Shown: positions 49,056 to 61,559, counted from the stretch's first letter. The stretch is 64,000 bases of DNA from Coptis chinensis (GCA_015680905.1 CM027385.1:78947501-79011500); one strand, 5' to 3'. The notes: generated from the letters alone by a model not told the origin. Numbers and translations are program-made.

Positions 49056-51700
49056 AAAGGCCCACGGAATGAATAAAGTGGAGTAATATCTCCTAGAATT
49101 CGTAGAAGAAAAATTGGTTCTAGAGAATAAGAAAATTTTGAAAGTGTATATCTAGTCGTATGTTGGAGAAAACATCACAACATAGATCCTTGACACGGGC
49201 CATCTACAATGTGGTATAATAGTATATATATATATGCGGCAACACCAATGCTTTTTAGCTATATAAAATATCAACTAAGTGAATATAGATTTGGAATTAT
49301 ACCGGGACCTCATGGTTTCAATTTTGCACAATCATCCGTATTCCATATATATTTTTGGCAAGCCTGTGATCGGTAACTCATTGCTGATGGGCGGGGTTAA
49401 TCCCCACATAGGTAGTATCATCACCCAAAGATTTTATGAACTTTGCTAGTTGGCACCTGCGTGATGCGTCTATCTAATTATTGAATTTAATCCAAGTTGA
49501 TTCTCATCTTTAGAGTATCTCCAATGGGGGTGTAAACTGAATAGGGTGGAAAGTTTACACTCCAAATGTTAAAAAACTCTATCCAATAGAGGTGTTAAAC
49601 TGTATGTACTAGACTATTAGTTGATAGAGAGGGTGGAAAATTCCCCATCTTGCTATCAGTTGATAAATAGCCCGGGCACACTTGAACACATGAACAAAGA
49701 ATGTTCAGACGCCACTTGAAGTGTCGTCTCTATCTATTTCGAAAAGTCATAATTTGAAAATTTTTAAACTCCGGCGACACTTAAAAATCGACGCCAAACT
49801 CGAACGCTACTTGAGGCCATCCGAAGTTTAAAATTGAATTTTTTACACTTTTCCATTGGGGAACATTAGAGAGTGGATATTTATGGACTATCCAATAATT
49901 TGCAATTGGCTATAAAATCTTAATAGCACTTAGGTGGAGCCTATATGGAGGTGTAATTTTACACTCCCTATTGGATCCCTATTGGATGCCCTTACACAAG
50001 TATTCTGCGTGAGGTTTGCATCCTAGGTATTATTCCTAAATGTCACAATTTTTGGATCCAAGTAGACCACTCTTAAATTGTTAGGAAAAACCATGGTTTT
50101 ACAACCCGTCGATTGAGCTCTGGGTGAGTTTCTCAATACATAACCCTTTATATAATTTACTAGAAATTAACCCGTGGCTCATGCTTTCGAGTCATAACGT
50201 TATTTATTTTTTATTAATTAAATTAAAAAGCTGTAAAAAACACAAAAATCTAATAACTATTATTTACAAAATTAATATTGAGTGCTTATGGAGGGTGTAT
50301 GCTACTTAGATTGTTTTGGATTATGATGACCTTTGTTATATAAACATATGCATCAAATTCATTCATTTATCAAAAAATTTAAGAAGTCATTATCCTATCA
50401 AATATTATATTTTTTATCTAAAATATTATTTGTCTAGAAACCAAAACAAATTCACTCTATCTAGCAAAATGCAATAACAACGGGTTAAGGCGATCTAGAT
50501 TCAAATTCTCAACAATGAAGGGTTCCTTATTTCCTATGCATAAAAAGAAATTGATAAATAAACATCAAAGCTCAAAAGTTATTAAATACACCTTCTCTCA
50601 AACTAAAGCGAGGACTTCAGGATACACAATATTAGTTGTGTGGTTTGAAGAATCAGGAAGGAGGATGACACCGATTCGCTTTTGAAGAAGTGCATCTTGA
50701 TAACGCCATATATAATTGACCATGGCTAAACACACAGTTGTGTGTGTGTGTGTGTGTGTTTGGAGGCGGGTGGCGGGACCAATCGGCCCCTTAGCCCAAA
50801 GGTGTATAGAACTGACCGATAAGTGATGCACATACATACAAGCACTTTTGATTCTTAGAGTCCTCCATCATTTTTCTTCCCAAAAAATCCAAGGTCACAA
50901 CTTCACCCTCAATCTGCGCACTCAGTATACTGTGACTCCACTTCTGTTAGGCAACAGAAGAAATTTTCGATTAGACCCTACATCAAGATACAACAGTAAA
51001 AAGGAAGCAAGGAATATGATTTAACTCAAACGTGTTAACCAGTAGACAAGATGGAAATAGGTACTTTTGGCAAAATTAAAAATTCTATTTTACTTCTAGT
51101 GATAATTTTTTAACCCTTTTTCTTACAGAAGGTTCCTATGCAGCAAAAGTCTATTTGCAGTCACGAGAGCCCCTAAATAGCAATAGAGGGCGAGGATAAG
51201 GTTTTAGTTAAATAAATTTCTCAAAATGCCAATATTACCTAGTTCTCTCAATGTGGAGCAGGATGTGCCAAGAGCCTAGAGGTAATCTTTTTTTGGGCAT
51301 GTTATCAGTTGGAAAGACAATTACGAGAAAGACAGTAGCAGCATGATACATTGCCTTCTATTACTTTTCCCCTATGGTCCTATACCTACGTTGTATGTTT
51401 TTATGAACAAACTTAGCAGATTAACACATACTCTTGTAATTTCATTCCAAATTATTACGGAGATGAAAAATAACATAACTTCTATTCAGAGAGGATTCAA
51501 CACGCATATAAGCAACTTTGGTAAAAATATAAATTAATGTTTCTAGGGAACTTTTTTTTGCGTAATTTCTAAAAAGTAATTGTATCCCAAATAAACAACA
51601 CAGCTCAACAAATAACTAAATTTAACATTTAATAGTAAGTCCAATCATTACAATCCAGTATAAAGAAGCCATCCATGAGGGTTGAACTAAATAGCTTAAG
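49056..51700. other. Intergenic region with MITE and microsatellite
   Basis: No gene is supported. A (TG)n run lies at 50738-50759, with the candidate MITE described separately. A tRNA-like GATTCAAATTCTC near 50495 is too little to call a SINE. Confidence 0.5.
49512..49995. mobile_element. Candidate MITE
   Basis: The left part reads GTATCTCCAATGGGGGTG and the right end, on the minus strand, GGGCATCCAATAGGGATCC; both resemble the GAGCATCTCCAATGG termini common in plant MITEs. TGTAAACT and TTTTACACTCC occur inverted inside. The exact ends and a target duplication could not be fixed. Confidence 0.45.
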
Positions 51701-52629
51701 AAAATCACGTAAATAATGCCCAATGCAAGAGACAAGTCATCCAAATCAACTTAGGATCAGGCAAAGAAGCCAGAGACTGCCCACTTTGGAAGAATGCCAG
51801 AGACATCAGTCAGAATGGTTTTTGTCAAGTTGTCCAAACAAGAAACTTCATCCAAAACATCACCATAAAAAAGGATGGTTTGAGTTAAATGAGCTCTTAC
51901 ACACGGACTGAATTGAGTGATCCTAACTATCAGATGACAGTCCTCATCAAAGGAAGTCCGAGGAATGACCAAACTCCACAGCTACATATGAATCTGTCAG
52001 AAATGAAAGTACTAATGCCTATCTTTATCAGAAGAATATGAACAGAGTAAGACTCTGTTGCAGCTCAACATCTAAAATTACATCCTTAAGTGGGCTCACG
52101 AAAAAACATCATAAGGATTTCCATACAGTGAAAACTGATTGTCAGTAAGGCCTCACTACTAAGGATTCTCTGATGTATGTTCATCCAATGAACAACCACC
52201 AGAAAAAAAGCATCAATATCCTTGCATCCATTTCGACAAACTAGTGAACATCTAGATGCCTCTCCAATTAATAGCCCCTCCCCAACAATAAGTAAAAGAT
52301 AAAATATTGTTTGACTTCCATAAATGCACAATGAGCAGAAACAATTTTTCTTATTTTGACACGCAAGATTTTAATGGAGCTGTAGGGGGATGCAGATCTT
52401 CTGTTAACAATTTTACAAATATTACCACCTAGGGAAGATGTTTGCACATACGAGATGTTAAACACGTGCTAATTTATTACCTCTTCTTCCTCCTAGGTAA
52501 TATTGGATGTCCCTCACTATCACTCATAGGATTCCCTTTCTTTATGCATTTAGCTTAACAAGACCAATACAGCATAAGGAAAAAGAAAGTGACAAGGAAG
52601 GATTGTAAGAATTGCATGGAGTTCAAGTT

Positions 52630-52825
52630 AACTTACCCCAGTCAAGAGTGTTCTCTTTATTCCATGACGAAGTAATTTTGCCCACAATACCACCCAAATA
52701 ACTACACAGCTTTTGGCCAATAGGATGCACCAATGGGTGACCCAAGACATGATGACAGCCAGCGACCAACCTACCAAAAGCTTGGTGAGAGATAATTCTA
52801 TGGTAAACGCTAGATACTTAGAATC
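52630..52825 (-). other. Unidentified protein-coding-like exon
   Basis: The minus strand reads ASVYHRIISHQAFGRLVAGC then HHVLGHPLVHPIGQKLCSYL, ending LDWG before a GTAAGT at about 52634. Composition and the splice site suggest a real or former exon. Further minus-strand pieces (52086-52331, 51757-51972) may belong to the same gene. I do not recognise the family. It lies downstream of the protein phosphatase 5 piece on the same strand but does not match that enzyme. Confidence 0.35.
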
Positions 52826-53146
52826 TAAAATTCTCCCACACTTAAATTCTTCAAAATCCTTCATTTAATTTTAACGTGTCAAGGAAAACAGAATCCTTTC
52901 GTGCACTTTTAACAAGGAGCCGCGTCTACTCAGATTTCTCTGAAATTCGATTTCTCATCTACAAAGATTTGAGAAAAGCACAGCCATTGCAACCTCGGCC
53001 CAAGCACAAGAGTACTAAAGTTACCACTATGGAAGTTATAATAGTGGCCATCACCAAAGGATCAGAAACTTATCCCAACTACTGGAATTCAGTAACATGA
53101 ACTCTGTTCTAGTATTCATCTATGCCAAACTTCACATGCTCTAGAA

Positions 53147-53350
53147 ATGGCAAATGATGTAACCGAAAAATTTGAAGTAGTTTCACATGGTTCATGTAAT
53201 CAAGAAATGAACTCTCAGGACATGTCATTGAACCTGGATCATCAATCATCTTATTACAACAATTCAGCTATAGAGAAGATCCAATGTCCTCTTAATCACA
53301 GGAGTGATCCACCTAAAAATGATTCTGACAGTCTCGATCTGAGAGGTTGA
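53147..53350 (+). other. Unidentified open reading frame
   Basis: A 67-codon frame starting MANDVTEKFEVVSHGSCNQE, with hydrophilic protein-like composition. It is followed in broken frames by MNKPVDLSDRQYVILLEGIG near 53408. Nothing is known to match. It may be a decayed gene fragment or chance. Confidence 0.25.
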
Positions 53351-53747
53351 ATATGCTTGGGGAGTTAGGATAAGATTCACTTTCACTCACTTTAAAAAGA
53401 GATGAACAAGCCTGTTGATTTATCAGACAGGCAATACGTAATTCTACTGGAAGGTATTGGAATCAAGTTTCTGGTATAAATTCCTAAAGACTTTACCAAA
53501 AGAGCTAAAAGCATCATTAAACTGGCAAAACTATCTTGAGGACTGTGTTTTCAAGGATAGCTGTTAGCCACTAAACAAAATAATTTGGTTACTATAGGCA
53601 TATAGCACCAACCAAAAGATCAATGATTGAAGAAATACTCGACTTCATGCAATTTAGAGAAAATTTAACTACATCAGCAATCAGAAACAAAGGTAGTAGT
53701 ATTAACATTAAAAAAAAATTGTCTGGTATTTGTGGAGAATGCAATAC

Positions 53748-55170
53748 CTATAGTATGGAAGTCCATGGAGTCAGCTATTGAGAGTCTTTCAGAGTCGTGT
53801 GTACAGCAATCGCTTCCTCAAATTTTAGCTTCATTCACGGCCTTCTCACATTCCTTCAACTTCTTTTGCAGCATCAGGATCATTTGGACATATTCTCTTG
53901 ACCTAATCCATATCAAAGAACGTTAGCATTTACAAATCCATATGTCGTTTGGACATGAACACACTGACCATATCGTAAGTTAGCACTAAGAAGAAGACGA
54001 GAGAAATGAACAGGGGGTGGAGCCAAGAATTTATAATGGCTAAGATGAAGCCAGGAATTTACCTTTGGGCTGACATGGGTATTTTCCTCGAAATATAGCC
54101 GAGCTTAAGCCAAATTTTAAGTTAAAGGTAATAATTATTTTTTTCAAAATTTACCCTGGGGTTTAGGCCCATGGTAACCCTCTAGCTCCACCCCTGCAAA
54201 TGAAGTAAACTAAGTAGCTCACAAAATAAAAAAAAAAACAAAAAGGTGGGCTCCAACTCAAGTTAAAAACACACAAACATTTACAACAACGGTTATCCAT
54301 CACGTCAACGATTAAGCACACATTCTAGTTATAAAAAATCAAAATAATCATACATCAAAACAACAAAACCAAATGCTTTAAATTGAACTGTGTATTCATC
54401 GTAAAATAATGGTTGTCACACTATAACTGCAGTAACACACAATAGTAATTTGGAAACAGTAGAGAATAATTTTACATCAACAAATAACTTTATGTGGTAG
54501 ATAACCAAACAAAACTCTAGTACAACTTATTTTATCTATCATGCAATCCAAATTATTCCGATTTTTATTATTTTAATCTACTATTCAAACAATATTATAA
54601 ATATTATATAAGTCTAAGAAATACGGAATGAATTATACTTTGATCTACTATCCAAGCATATTTTCCACTGAACACTTTTTTCATTACCGATGGAATACCT
54701 GTTGAAAATCTTTTAAAGCATCCTTAAACTTTCCCATTGCAAGATACGCAGCCCCTCTTCTATAATAACCCTGTCACACCAACAAATATTTAGATTCAAG
54801 ATAGAAAAACACTAACAAATACGCTCACGGCTCACCTTTGAGTATTTAGGATCAACTTCTATCGCCCGTGTCGCATCCTGTATTGCACTCCCATACTCCT
54901 CCAATTTAGTATGTGCAAATGCACGATTCGCCCAGTATACAGCATTTTCACTATTGAGTCCAATAGCTTCGGAATACAGATCAATAGCTTGCGAATACTT
55001 ACGGGCTGTAAATAAAAGTCTATAATTAACACAATTGACAAAGTATTATCATCATTACAACAAACTAATAGACCATATATATTTTTTTAACCTTTGAATG
55101 CATCATTAGCCAATACTTTGCGTTCTTCAGCTCGGGCAATATCAAGATTTGCACTTTCCACACCGTTCAT
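53748..55170 (-). CDS. PP5: Protein phosphatase 5 gene, TPR part only
   Basis: Coding exons on the minus strand are 55170-55092, 55005-54836, 54770-54699 and 53902-53748, with GT-AG introns. Exons 1-3 are intact and read MNGVESANLDIARAEERKVL, ARKYSQAIDLYSEAIGLNSE, ENAVYWANRAFAHTKLEEYG and GYYRRGAAYLAMGKFKDALK: three TPR motifs that in PP5 bind Hsp90. Exon 4 (53902-53748) gives VKRICPNDPDA, KLKFEEAI and RLSIADSMDFHTI, the linker to the catalytic domain, with two extra bases and one missing base. The Ser/Thr phosphatase domain should follow at lower coordinates, but I find no GDVHGQ, GDFVDRG or GNHE in the 4.7 kb up to the START-like gene. The gene is therefore truncated here or has an unusually long intron. 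A 186 bp MITE sits in the intron at 53903-54698. Confidence 0.82.
54011..54196. mobile_element. hAT-like MITE in the protein phosphatase 5 intron
   Basis: A 186 bp element with ends CAGGGGGTGGAGCCA and, inverted, CAGGGGTGGAGCTAGAGGG. The 8 bp just outside are GAAATGAA on the left and CAAATGAA on the right, a 7 of 8 match. Its termini resemble those of the hAT element at 22777-26187 (CAGTGGCGGAGCCAGG). Confidence 0.7.
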
Positions 55171-55284
55171 GTTTTCACTACAAGGCAATAAATAAACAAA
55201 TAAATATATATTATGGAACTGGATAAAGAATGAATCTTTACATATATTTCTATTGGGGGTAAGATGGGAATAAAGAAAGTACCT

Positions 55285-55350
55285 GGTTGCGAGAGAGAGT
55301 GAGGGTTTTGGAGGGAAGTGGATGAAAGAGAGAAACCCTAATTTTGAGGG
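55285..55350 (-). promoter_or_regulatory. Untranslated first exon of the protein phosphatase 5 gene
   Basis: The minus strand reads AGGGTTTCTCTCTTTC and a CT-rich stretch ending CTCGCAACCAG before GTACTTTC at 55284. Such a 5' leader with AAACCCTAA and CT-rich sequence is typical of housekeeping plant genes. A TATATATATA run lies just upstream (55362-55371). Confidence 0.55.
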
Positions 55351-55399
55351 GTTTTCTATTTTATATATATATATTTATATTTATATATTTCAGGTCAGA

Positions 55400-57120
55400 T
55401 AAAAGAAATAGAACATTCTAGAAAGCTTAATAATTACAGTAGAGTAAAATTACGGAGCATTGAGTGCTAATCATTATTTTTACTCTTTCTTTGGTAAAAA
55501 AGTTTATGGCGTATATAGTCTGTTTCTTTTTATCGTTTTGGAGATGTTGAGCGTAAAATGTTTTGGAGATACTAATTAGCACTATGGTATCTGCTGCAAT
55601 CTGGTTTAGATTGCATAGTGATGCTAAACCCAACACGTGCTTTGGCTTGGAGAAAAACCTCATTTCTCCTTCATCGTTTGAGGTGCTTTGTCACGTAATT
55701 GTCTCTCAACACTTCTCAGTTTTTGTGTGGTGGTGTGCCTTGAGACTATAGTAGATAGAAGAGCTGGAAATATATGTTCATATTAAGCATAAGATGGTAA
55801 GCATTTTCATTTTTTGTAACTAACAACTTAATTACTTTGACTGTAGTTTTCATTGTTCATACGAAGGGGATCGCTATTTTTGAACTGAACCGGCCTAGTG
55901 TTATTGAGTATGTGATTTGGGTTTGAAGAATGAAATTTATGTATTATCAATTTTATGATTTTTCTTAAAATTAAGCTTATTTATTCTCAGTATGGTGTTT
56001 TTGTATCTAATTAGGTGGTTAAGTTATGGTCATGTTTGAAGAATGAAGCTTGTTATTTAGTGGGTTTTTTGAGAAAATTGTGTAGATTAAGTTAATAGGA
56101 ATAGCTAGTTGTGAATCTGTTTTCAAATTTTAGAATTAATTGCTTGCTCTCACCATATTGTTATTATGTATCGACACAATAGGTAGACTGAAGTATATTG
56201 AGTGGTTATGAGTTTATTATGCCCACTCCATTTCTATACCTGATTCAATTTGACGTAGTTGTTTATAAGAGAAGACTAATAAGAGAGTGGAAGATAAAGT
56301 CAATTTTAATCAATTGATCAAGAGCAGGATAGTGTGCTCCCAGGAACTAATCAAGATTAAATGAACTTGATGTAGTTACTAGTAATGAATAATAAAATCC
56401 ATGTCTTAGAAGTAGTTTTTAGGTGTATTTACAAATGTTGTTATTTTTACTTGTCTTCTTTTGTCTTGCACATGTTTGGGAAAATTTTTGGAATTTATGA
56501 GAGTAGTAAGTACTAAAATTGAATTTTGTAATCGATATTGTCTCATAGAGTTTCTTTACAATTGATAAATAGTGTACTTAAATTGTTTTGTTATGACCTT
56601 GATATGTATCAGTTTTGTATGTGGAATCAATTGTAGACATGTCCTAAATGTTATGTAGATATGGGCTTGCATAGGAGATGAAACCCTCGAGTGGCCTTTG
56701 ACACATTCACTTCATGTGCCTACCATGTCTTTACGCACATCTCTCGTTTCTGGCTATTTTCATACTCCTTTAAGTCGTTATCCATAGGTTTTTAATGCAT
56801 GTAGTTGGTGTCTCTATATCTAAAGTTAACTTTGTTCAAATGTGTAGTGGTTTCCGGCTTTTGAAAGCTTAAGAAGAATTAGCACCCCCAATCAATGCTT
56901 TTCAACCCCGATCTTTGATTATGTCATGAGCAGGTTTAATAATTTGGACCACAATGGCTGCAAGCTCTATATTAGGTGGACTTGTGAGAAATCACTTCAC
57001 ATTCAACCTATAAAGTTTATTTGATGTATGTATCTGCATTTTGAAGAAGATCGCTCAAGCCACGACTTTTATAGCATCATCGATGAACAATGTAATTTTA
57101 TGCATTATTATATGTTATGA
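55400..57120. other. Intergenic region upstream of the protein phosphatase 5 gene
   Basis: AT-rich, with no gene or repeat family recognised on either strand. Confidence 0.5.
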
Positions 57121-57427
57121 ACCGCACATTTACGTTGTCGTAATTAAATATTTTAGTGTTGCAGTAACGACATTTTGTATGTATAACACCCCGTCTTTTT
57201 ATTTTGTTTTCCTAGTATAATAATAATAATAATAAAAATAATAATAATAATGATAATAGATAAAGCAAAAGATATTATAACTATCAGCTTAGGAATAAAA
57301 GTCTCATAAGTAAATAGATAAGTTTCAACCCTTGTTTTTCGGGGAGGTTTTAAAAAATATATATATATATATATTCTCACGTAGATTTTTTGGGAAAAAC
57401 ACATTGAAAGTTTTATAGAGAGGAAAG

Positions 57428-57458
<31 letters not shown>

Positions 57459-58328
57459 TACTGGCAATGAGAAAAGGAAGTTTTTCTGTTAGCTAACTGA
57501 TAGTCGGAGCTCGCTACAGGTGAGTAGAGAATACCTCAATTCATTTAAACATTAAATTTCTTACTCTTATTACTCTTACAGCATGTGTTGGGTTTACCGA
57601 CAAAGTTATAATGCTATCAGTTTTTCTCCTTTTATTACAAGATGTTAAGTTTTACGTGTTTACTCACTCTGTATCTATCTTGGGAGGAATTGGAGAATAC
57701 CTATTGTGTTCACATGATAAATTTTACATTTAAAATTATGTGGTTTAACTACTGTTATCATTAGTTCGATATTGTCGACAGAAAATCTACCCCAATCCTT
57801 TGAAATAAAACAAATACATAGATTGGTTATGATTACTGTAATTGTCTTGGTGGAACTAGATAAGTATCTATGCGTTTCTTTGATTTGTATTGACGATTGT
57901 TGGTGTCGTGAGATTGGGTCATTGAAGCTCGAATAAGCGATAATGCCCAAAACAAAACCAAATCGTCATGATTTTGTTGTGTTTGAATAATTTGTTTTGT
58001 TGGTTTTTGTTGTGAGGTTAGACTGTAGTTTTGATTGTTGATTGTTGAAGGGAGATTGGATGCTCGAGAGTGTTAGGGGAAGCTTTAGAACAGGTGTTAA
58101 TGGAGGTCAATATATATCCAGTTTTGAGGGAGGAATTTGGGGAATAAATGAATTGGCCGGGTTTTTGTATGAATTAAAGTAGTAGGGGTTTTGTTGTAGG
58201 TTATTTTCGGTTAGTTGGAGAGGTGAGTGGTGGTGGCTGATCGGTGGAAGGGGTGAGCTGGGGAAGAAGATGAACAATGAGGTTTTGGGTTTTGTTAGGC
58301 TTGGGCCGAGCTAGTATGTGGCCTTGTT

Positions 58329-58359
<31 letters not shown>

Positions 58360-58434
58360 CTATGGGCTTAAGTTATGTTAGATTGGGCCTGGGAAAGACT
58401 AAACCCTTTGGCCTTAGTCTTTGGGGTTTTGACT

Positions 58435-58545
58435 AGAGTTGACTGTTAACTATTGACTAAAGTTGATTGTTGACCATAGTTGACTTTGACTGTTGACCAA
58501 GGTTTACTTTGACCAATTGACCCAATTTGATTTTTAACTCGGATT
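58435..58545 (+). repeat. GTTGAC-rich tandem stretch
   Basis: GTTGACT, TTGACCA and close variants recur about nine times within the solo LTR. Confidence 0.5.
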
Positions 58546-58859
58546 ATGATTTGGTCTGTTAGGATAGGTCTAGGGCTATTAGCATGCTTGGCTTTAGGCT
58601 AAGACCTTTCTATATATACTTGTGTACGTGTATTAACTACTATGTGATATTTCAGTTTTTTATGATATACAATGTTATGACACTTAGACATTCATATAAT
58701 TAATAACGCGTAAACCAAAAATACAAGAAACAAGATACGCTTTCGTTCTCTGAAATAATATATGCAATAAAGTTCAATAATGCGTAAACAATTTACCGCA
58801 CCCTTTTAGAACTCTCCACGCCTCAAATTTTGGAAATGAGTTTTATGATTGATGATGTT

Positions 58860-59175
58860 ATATGTTAGGTGGGCATTTATTGAATGTGCCATAAATGGCC
58901 GTTAAGCGTTATAATTGGTATTCATTGAATGTGCCATGAATGACCCGATTGTTTGAATTTACTAAGAGAGGAACTAAGGTATTCACCTATGGTTAGTTGT
59001 ATTCCTTGAGTGTAATGGGGAATGTAGGGTTGGGTATTCCTTGAATGTGGCGGGAATGACCCAAGGCATTTATTGAATGTCTTTATGAATGGCCCGATAG
59101 TGATATGATAGGTATTCCTTGAATGTGGCGGGAATAACCTAAAGTATTCATTGAATGTGTCATGAATGACTTGAG
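58860..59175 (+). repeat. Tandem repeat within the solo LTR
   Basis: GGTATTC(A/C)TTGAATGTG followed by GC(C/G)ATGAATGACC or GGCGGGAATGACC recurs seven or eight times at spacings of 35-45 bp. Confidence 0.65.
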
Positions 59176-60529
59176 TTTTATGCCCAAATATGCTGTGAAA
59201 TATGTGTATGAAAGCCCAGAGATGGCTATGATATTGTGGTATTCGGTGGGAGAGAGACACACAGAAATGTGTGATTTGGCAAATGTGTGGAGTGCAAATT
59301 GTGGAGTAGGTACTAAATGGTGAGTATATAAGAAAAGTAATTGTTTAATTGATAAGAGAAATTGATTTGATTATGCGAGTGTGTTTGGGCTTACATTTGA
59401 ATACCTATAGAATATCTACATATGTATATAAAATTTCTAACTTTCTTTTGCAGGAGGGTAGGACTTAATAATATTTTGTGCAGGGACGCGGTCCTACCCT
59501 AATACAGCAGTGGATGTCGGTAAGTTTTAATTCAATTACTTAGTTATTAAAACAAGTTATTATAACAAGTTAATAATATGGGAGTCTTACTTAGGAAGAA
59601 ACTATGTCGGTTGAAATGACGGAACTACCTGTCTTCTAAGCTGAAAATGATTAATTTATGATATATTTAAAGTGTTAGTTGGATAAGTAAAGATTGGAAA
59701 GGTTTATATGTGGTTAGTCTACTCATACCAGCGAATTCCATTTTGCTGACCCATGTTTGCTTTGTTTTGGCAACGTAGGTGGGTTCTTGGGAACATAGGT
59801 GGAAGACAGTGGAACCGCGGCGTGTGATTTTGATTCTTGCTTGGAGCAGTCCGTTAGTTCTTTTATTAGGTCTAATTCTTATTAAAATGATGTAATAACG
59901 TAGTTTATATTTTTTCAGCATGACATGAGAACATGGTAGTGAGGACTATTATTCAGAGGGTTTGTTTGATGTTTTGTTTGGATGGAAGATAGCTTAATAA
60001 AGTGATGGTGGAATTTCAAGTGGTTTCTTTTATGATGTGGGTTTTAGGTTTTGACATGTGTTGTATCCACCCCGCAATAGTCTGGTTTTTTAAACAAGTG
60101 AATATAGTGATGTTTGAGATATTTATATTTCAAATATTCACTTTACTATTGTTTAGAAATTCGGGCTGTGACAGTGTGATAGACATAGACATTGTTATCT
60201 AGCGCAGTTGGATTTCCATCACCGCTACAAAAATTTCCATGTGTTCTAAGTTCTAACACCATTACCATTATCCAAATTTTAGACATTTGTACATGAGTAC
60301 ATTGCGGTGTCGGATTGCGTTTAGTAGTTATGAATATTGACATTAAATACATACATATACATAGTAAACGACAATCTGTTAATGAAAAACGACAATGTAC
60401 TGATGATTGTTGTTGAAAACAATCACATAAACCATTATACAAAAATATACCGAGTACCCTATCGTATTGAATAATGAAATATTTGTTTGCAATTGTAACT
60501 TTTTGTAGTATTTCAATAATATAGTATGG

Positions 60530-60722
60530 CAGACTTTCTCTAAAACGGACATGTTCATGGACATCTTATATATATAGTGTCTTGCACAACTTATATGGTG
60601 TCGTCCGTATAAGTTGTGTTTTTTTAACCTTTCAGTATGTATCAGCTCACGAAAAAACACTATATAAGTTGCCCACAAACATGTCCATTAACGGACATAT
60701 CTATTTTAGAGACAACCTGTAT
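60530..60722. mobile_element. Candidate MITE
   Basis: The left part CAGACTTTCTCTAAAACGG and the right end, inverted, CAGGTTGTCTCTAAAATAG are similar. GGACATGTTCATGGACAT and its relatives follow inside both ends. TATAGTATGG occurs on both flanks, though not directly adjacent on the right. Length is about 190 bp; its class is uncertain. Confidence 0.45.
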
Positions 60723-60739
60723 TATAGTATGGATTTTTT

Positions 60740-60862
60740 GACAATTTCTTTGCAACTATAACTTGTTCTGCTATTTCGACATGCAATCGTTTTGCAACTA
60801 TAACTTGTTCTGCTATTTCGACAATCGTTTTGCAACTATAACTTATTCTGCTATTTCGACAA
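60740..60862 (-). repeat. Three-copy tandem repeat of about 40 bp
   Basis: TTTGCAACTATAACTTGTTC followed by TGCTATTTCGACA occurs three times with small changes. Confidence 0.8.
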
Positions 60863-61099
60863 TCGTTTTCACACATTGAAATTGTAAATGTAACCACAAG
60901 CTGCCAGTACTATTTTGGTATAACATGAACATATAATGCAAGTTAAAAGTCAAGCAAAGGAAAATTAAAACAGGGATCGACTCAAAAGAAAAAAAAAATT
61001 ATTATATAGTATAATGTTAAAATGTGTGTGTTTAATTAAGTAAAGGGATTTATAGGAATGAGATAAGTCATGAACAATTTTTCGCGTGAAGAAGTAAAA

Positions 61100-61235
61100 A
61101 AGCGTAATCAATCTATCTAGTTGGTTCGGATAATCGGCTCTCACTTTCGATAGAACCAAGTTCAAGTCTCAGCACCGGAATTTATTTATTGAATACGGTT
61201 AGTTAGGAAATGTACTCCTAACTAAGCCAACCTTC
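61100..61235 (+). mobile_element. Possible tRNA-derived SINE
   Basis: CTAGTTGGTTCGGATAATC resembles an A box and AAGTTCAAGTCTCAG, about 45 bp later, a B box of an RNA polymerase III promoter, as in plant SINEs. No poly-A or T tail or target duplication could be fixed. Confidence 0.35.
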
Positions 61236-61429
61236 TCGTAATATATATATTTTTCATTTGAGCACAACTTACTAACTTAGGGGGAAAAATGAAGTAAATA
61301 AAATGTAGTAGTATATCGTTTGTTGTTAGCTTTTAAGATTTATGCAGTATGGTCGTGGTAATAAGATGTTTGAACTCTGCTATTCAATATGACCAATTAT
61401 CAATGTAATTTAATCTTAGATAAACATGT

Positions 61430-61545
61430 ACATATACATTATCATAATCGAATATTACAGTGTCGCAACCTACGAGTACATCTTTACCAAAAGAACTTGC
61501 TGGTACAGTTCAGTGTGATAGACATTGTTATCTAGGCAGTTGAAT
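61430..61545 (+). repeat. Paralogue of the solo LTR insertion site
   Basis: Resembles 57125-57176 (AATATT, CAGTGT(C/T)GCA) and 60174-60215 (GTGTGATAGACATTGTTATC and then TAGGCAGTTG), joined without the LTR. Confidence 0.55.
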
Positions 61546-61559
61546 TTCACACTTCATTA

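Larger units (their letters stand above)
57182..60173 (+). mobile_element. Solo LTR of a gypsy-type element
   Basis: Begins TATAACACCCCG (probably from TGTAACACCCCG) and ends TTCGGGCTGTGACA, the paired ends of a common class of plant gypsy LTRs. GTATG before and GTGTG after (57177-57181, 60174-60178) fit a 5 bp duplication with one change. No second LTR, primer-binding site or gag-pol is present. The flanks resemble 61430-61545, where no element lies between them, which supports an insertion. It holds poly-T at 58329-58360 and several short tandem repeats. Confidence 0.6.
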
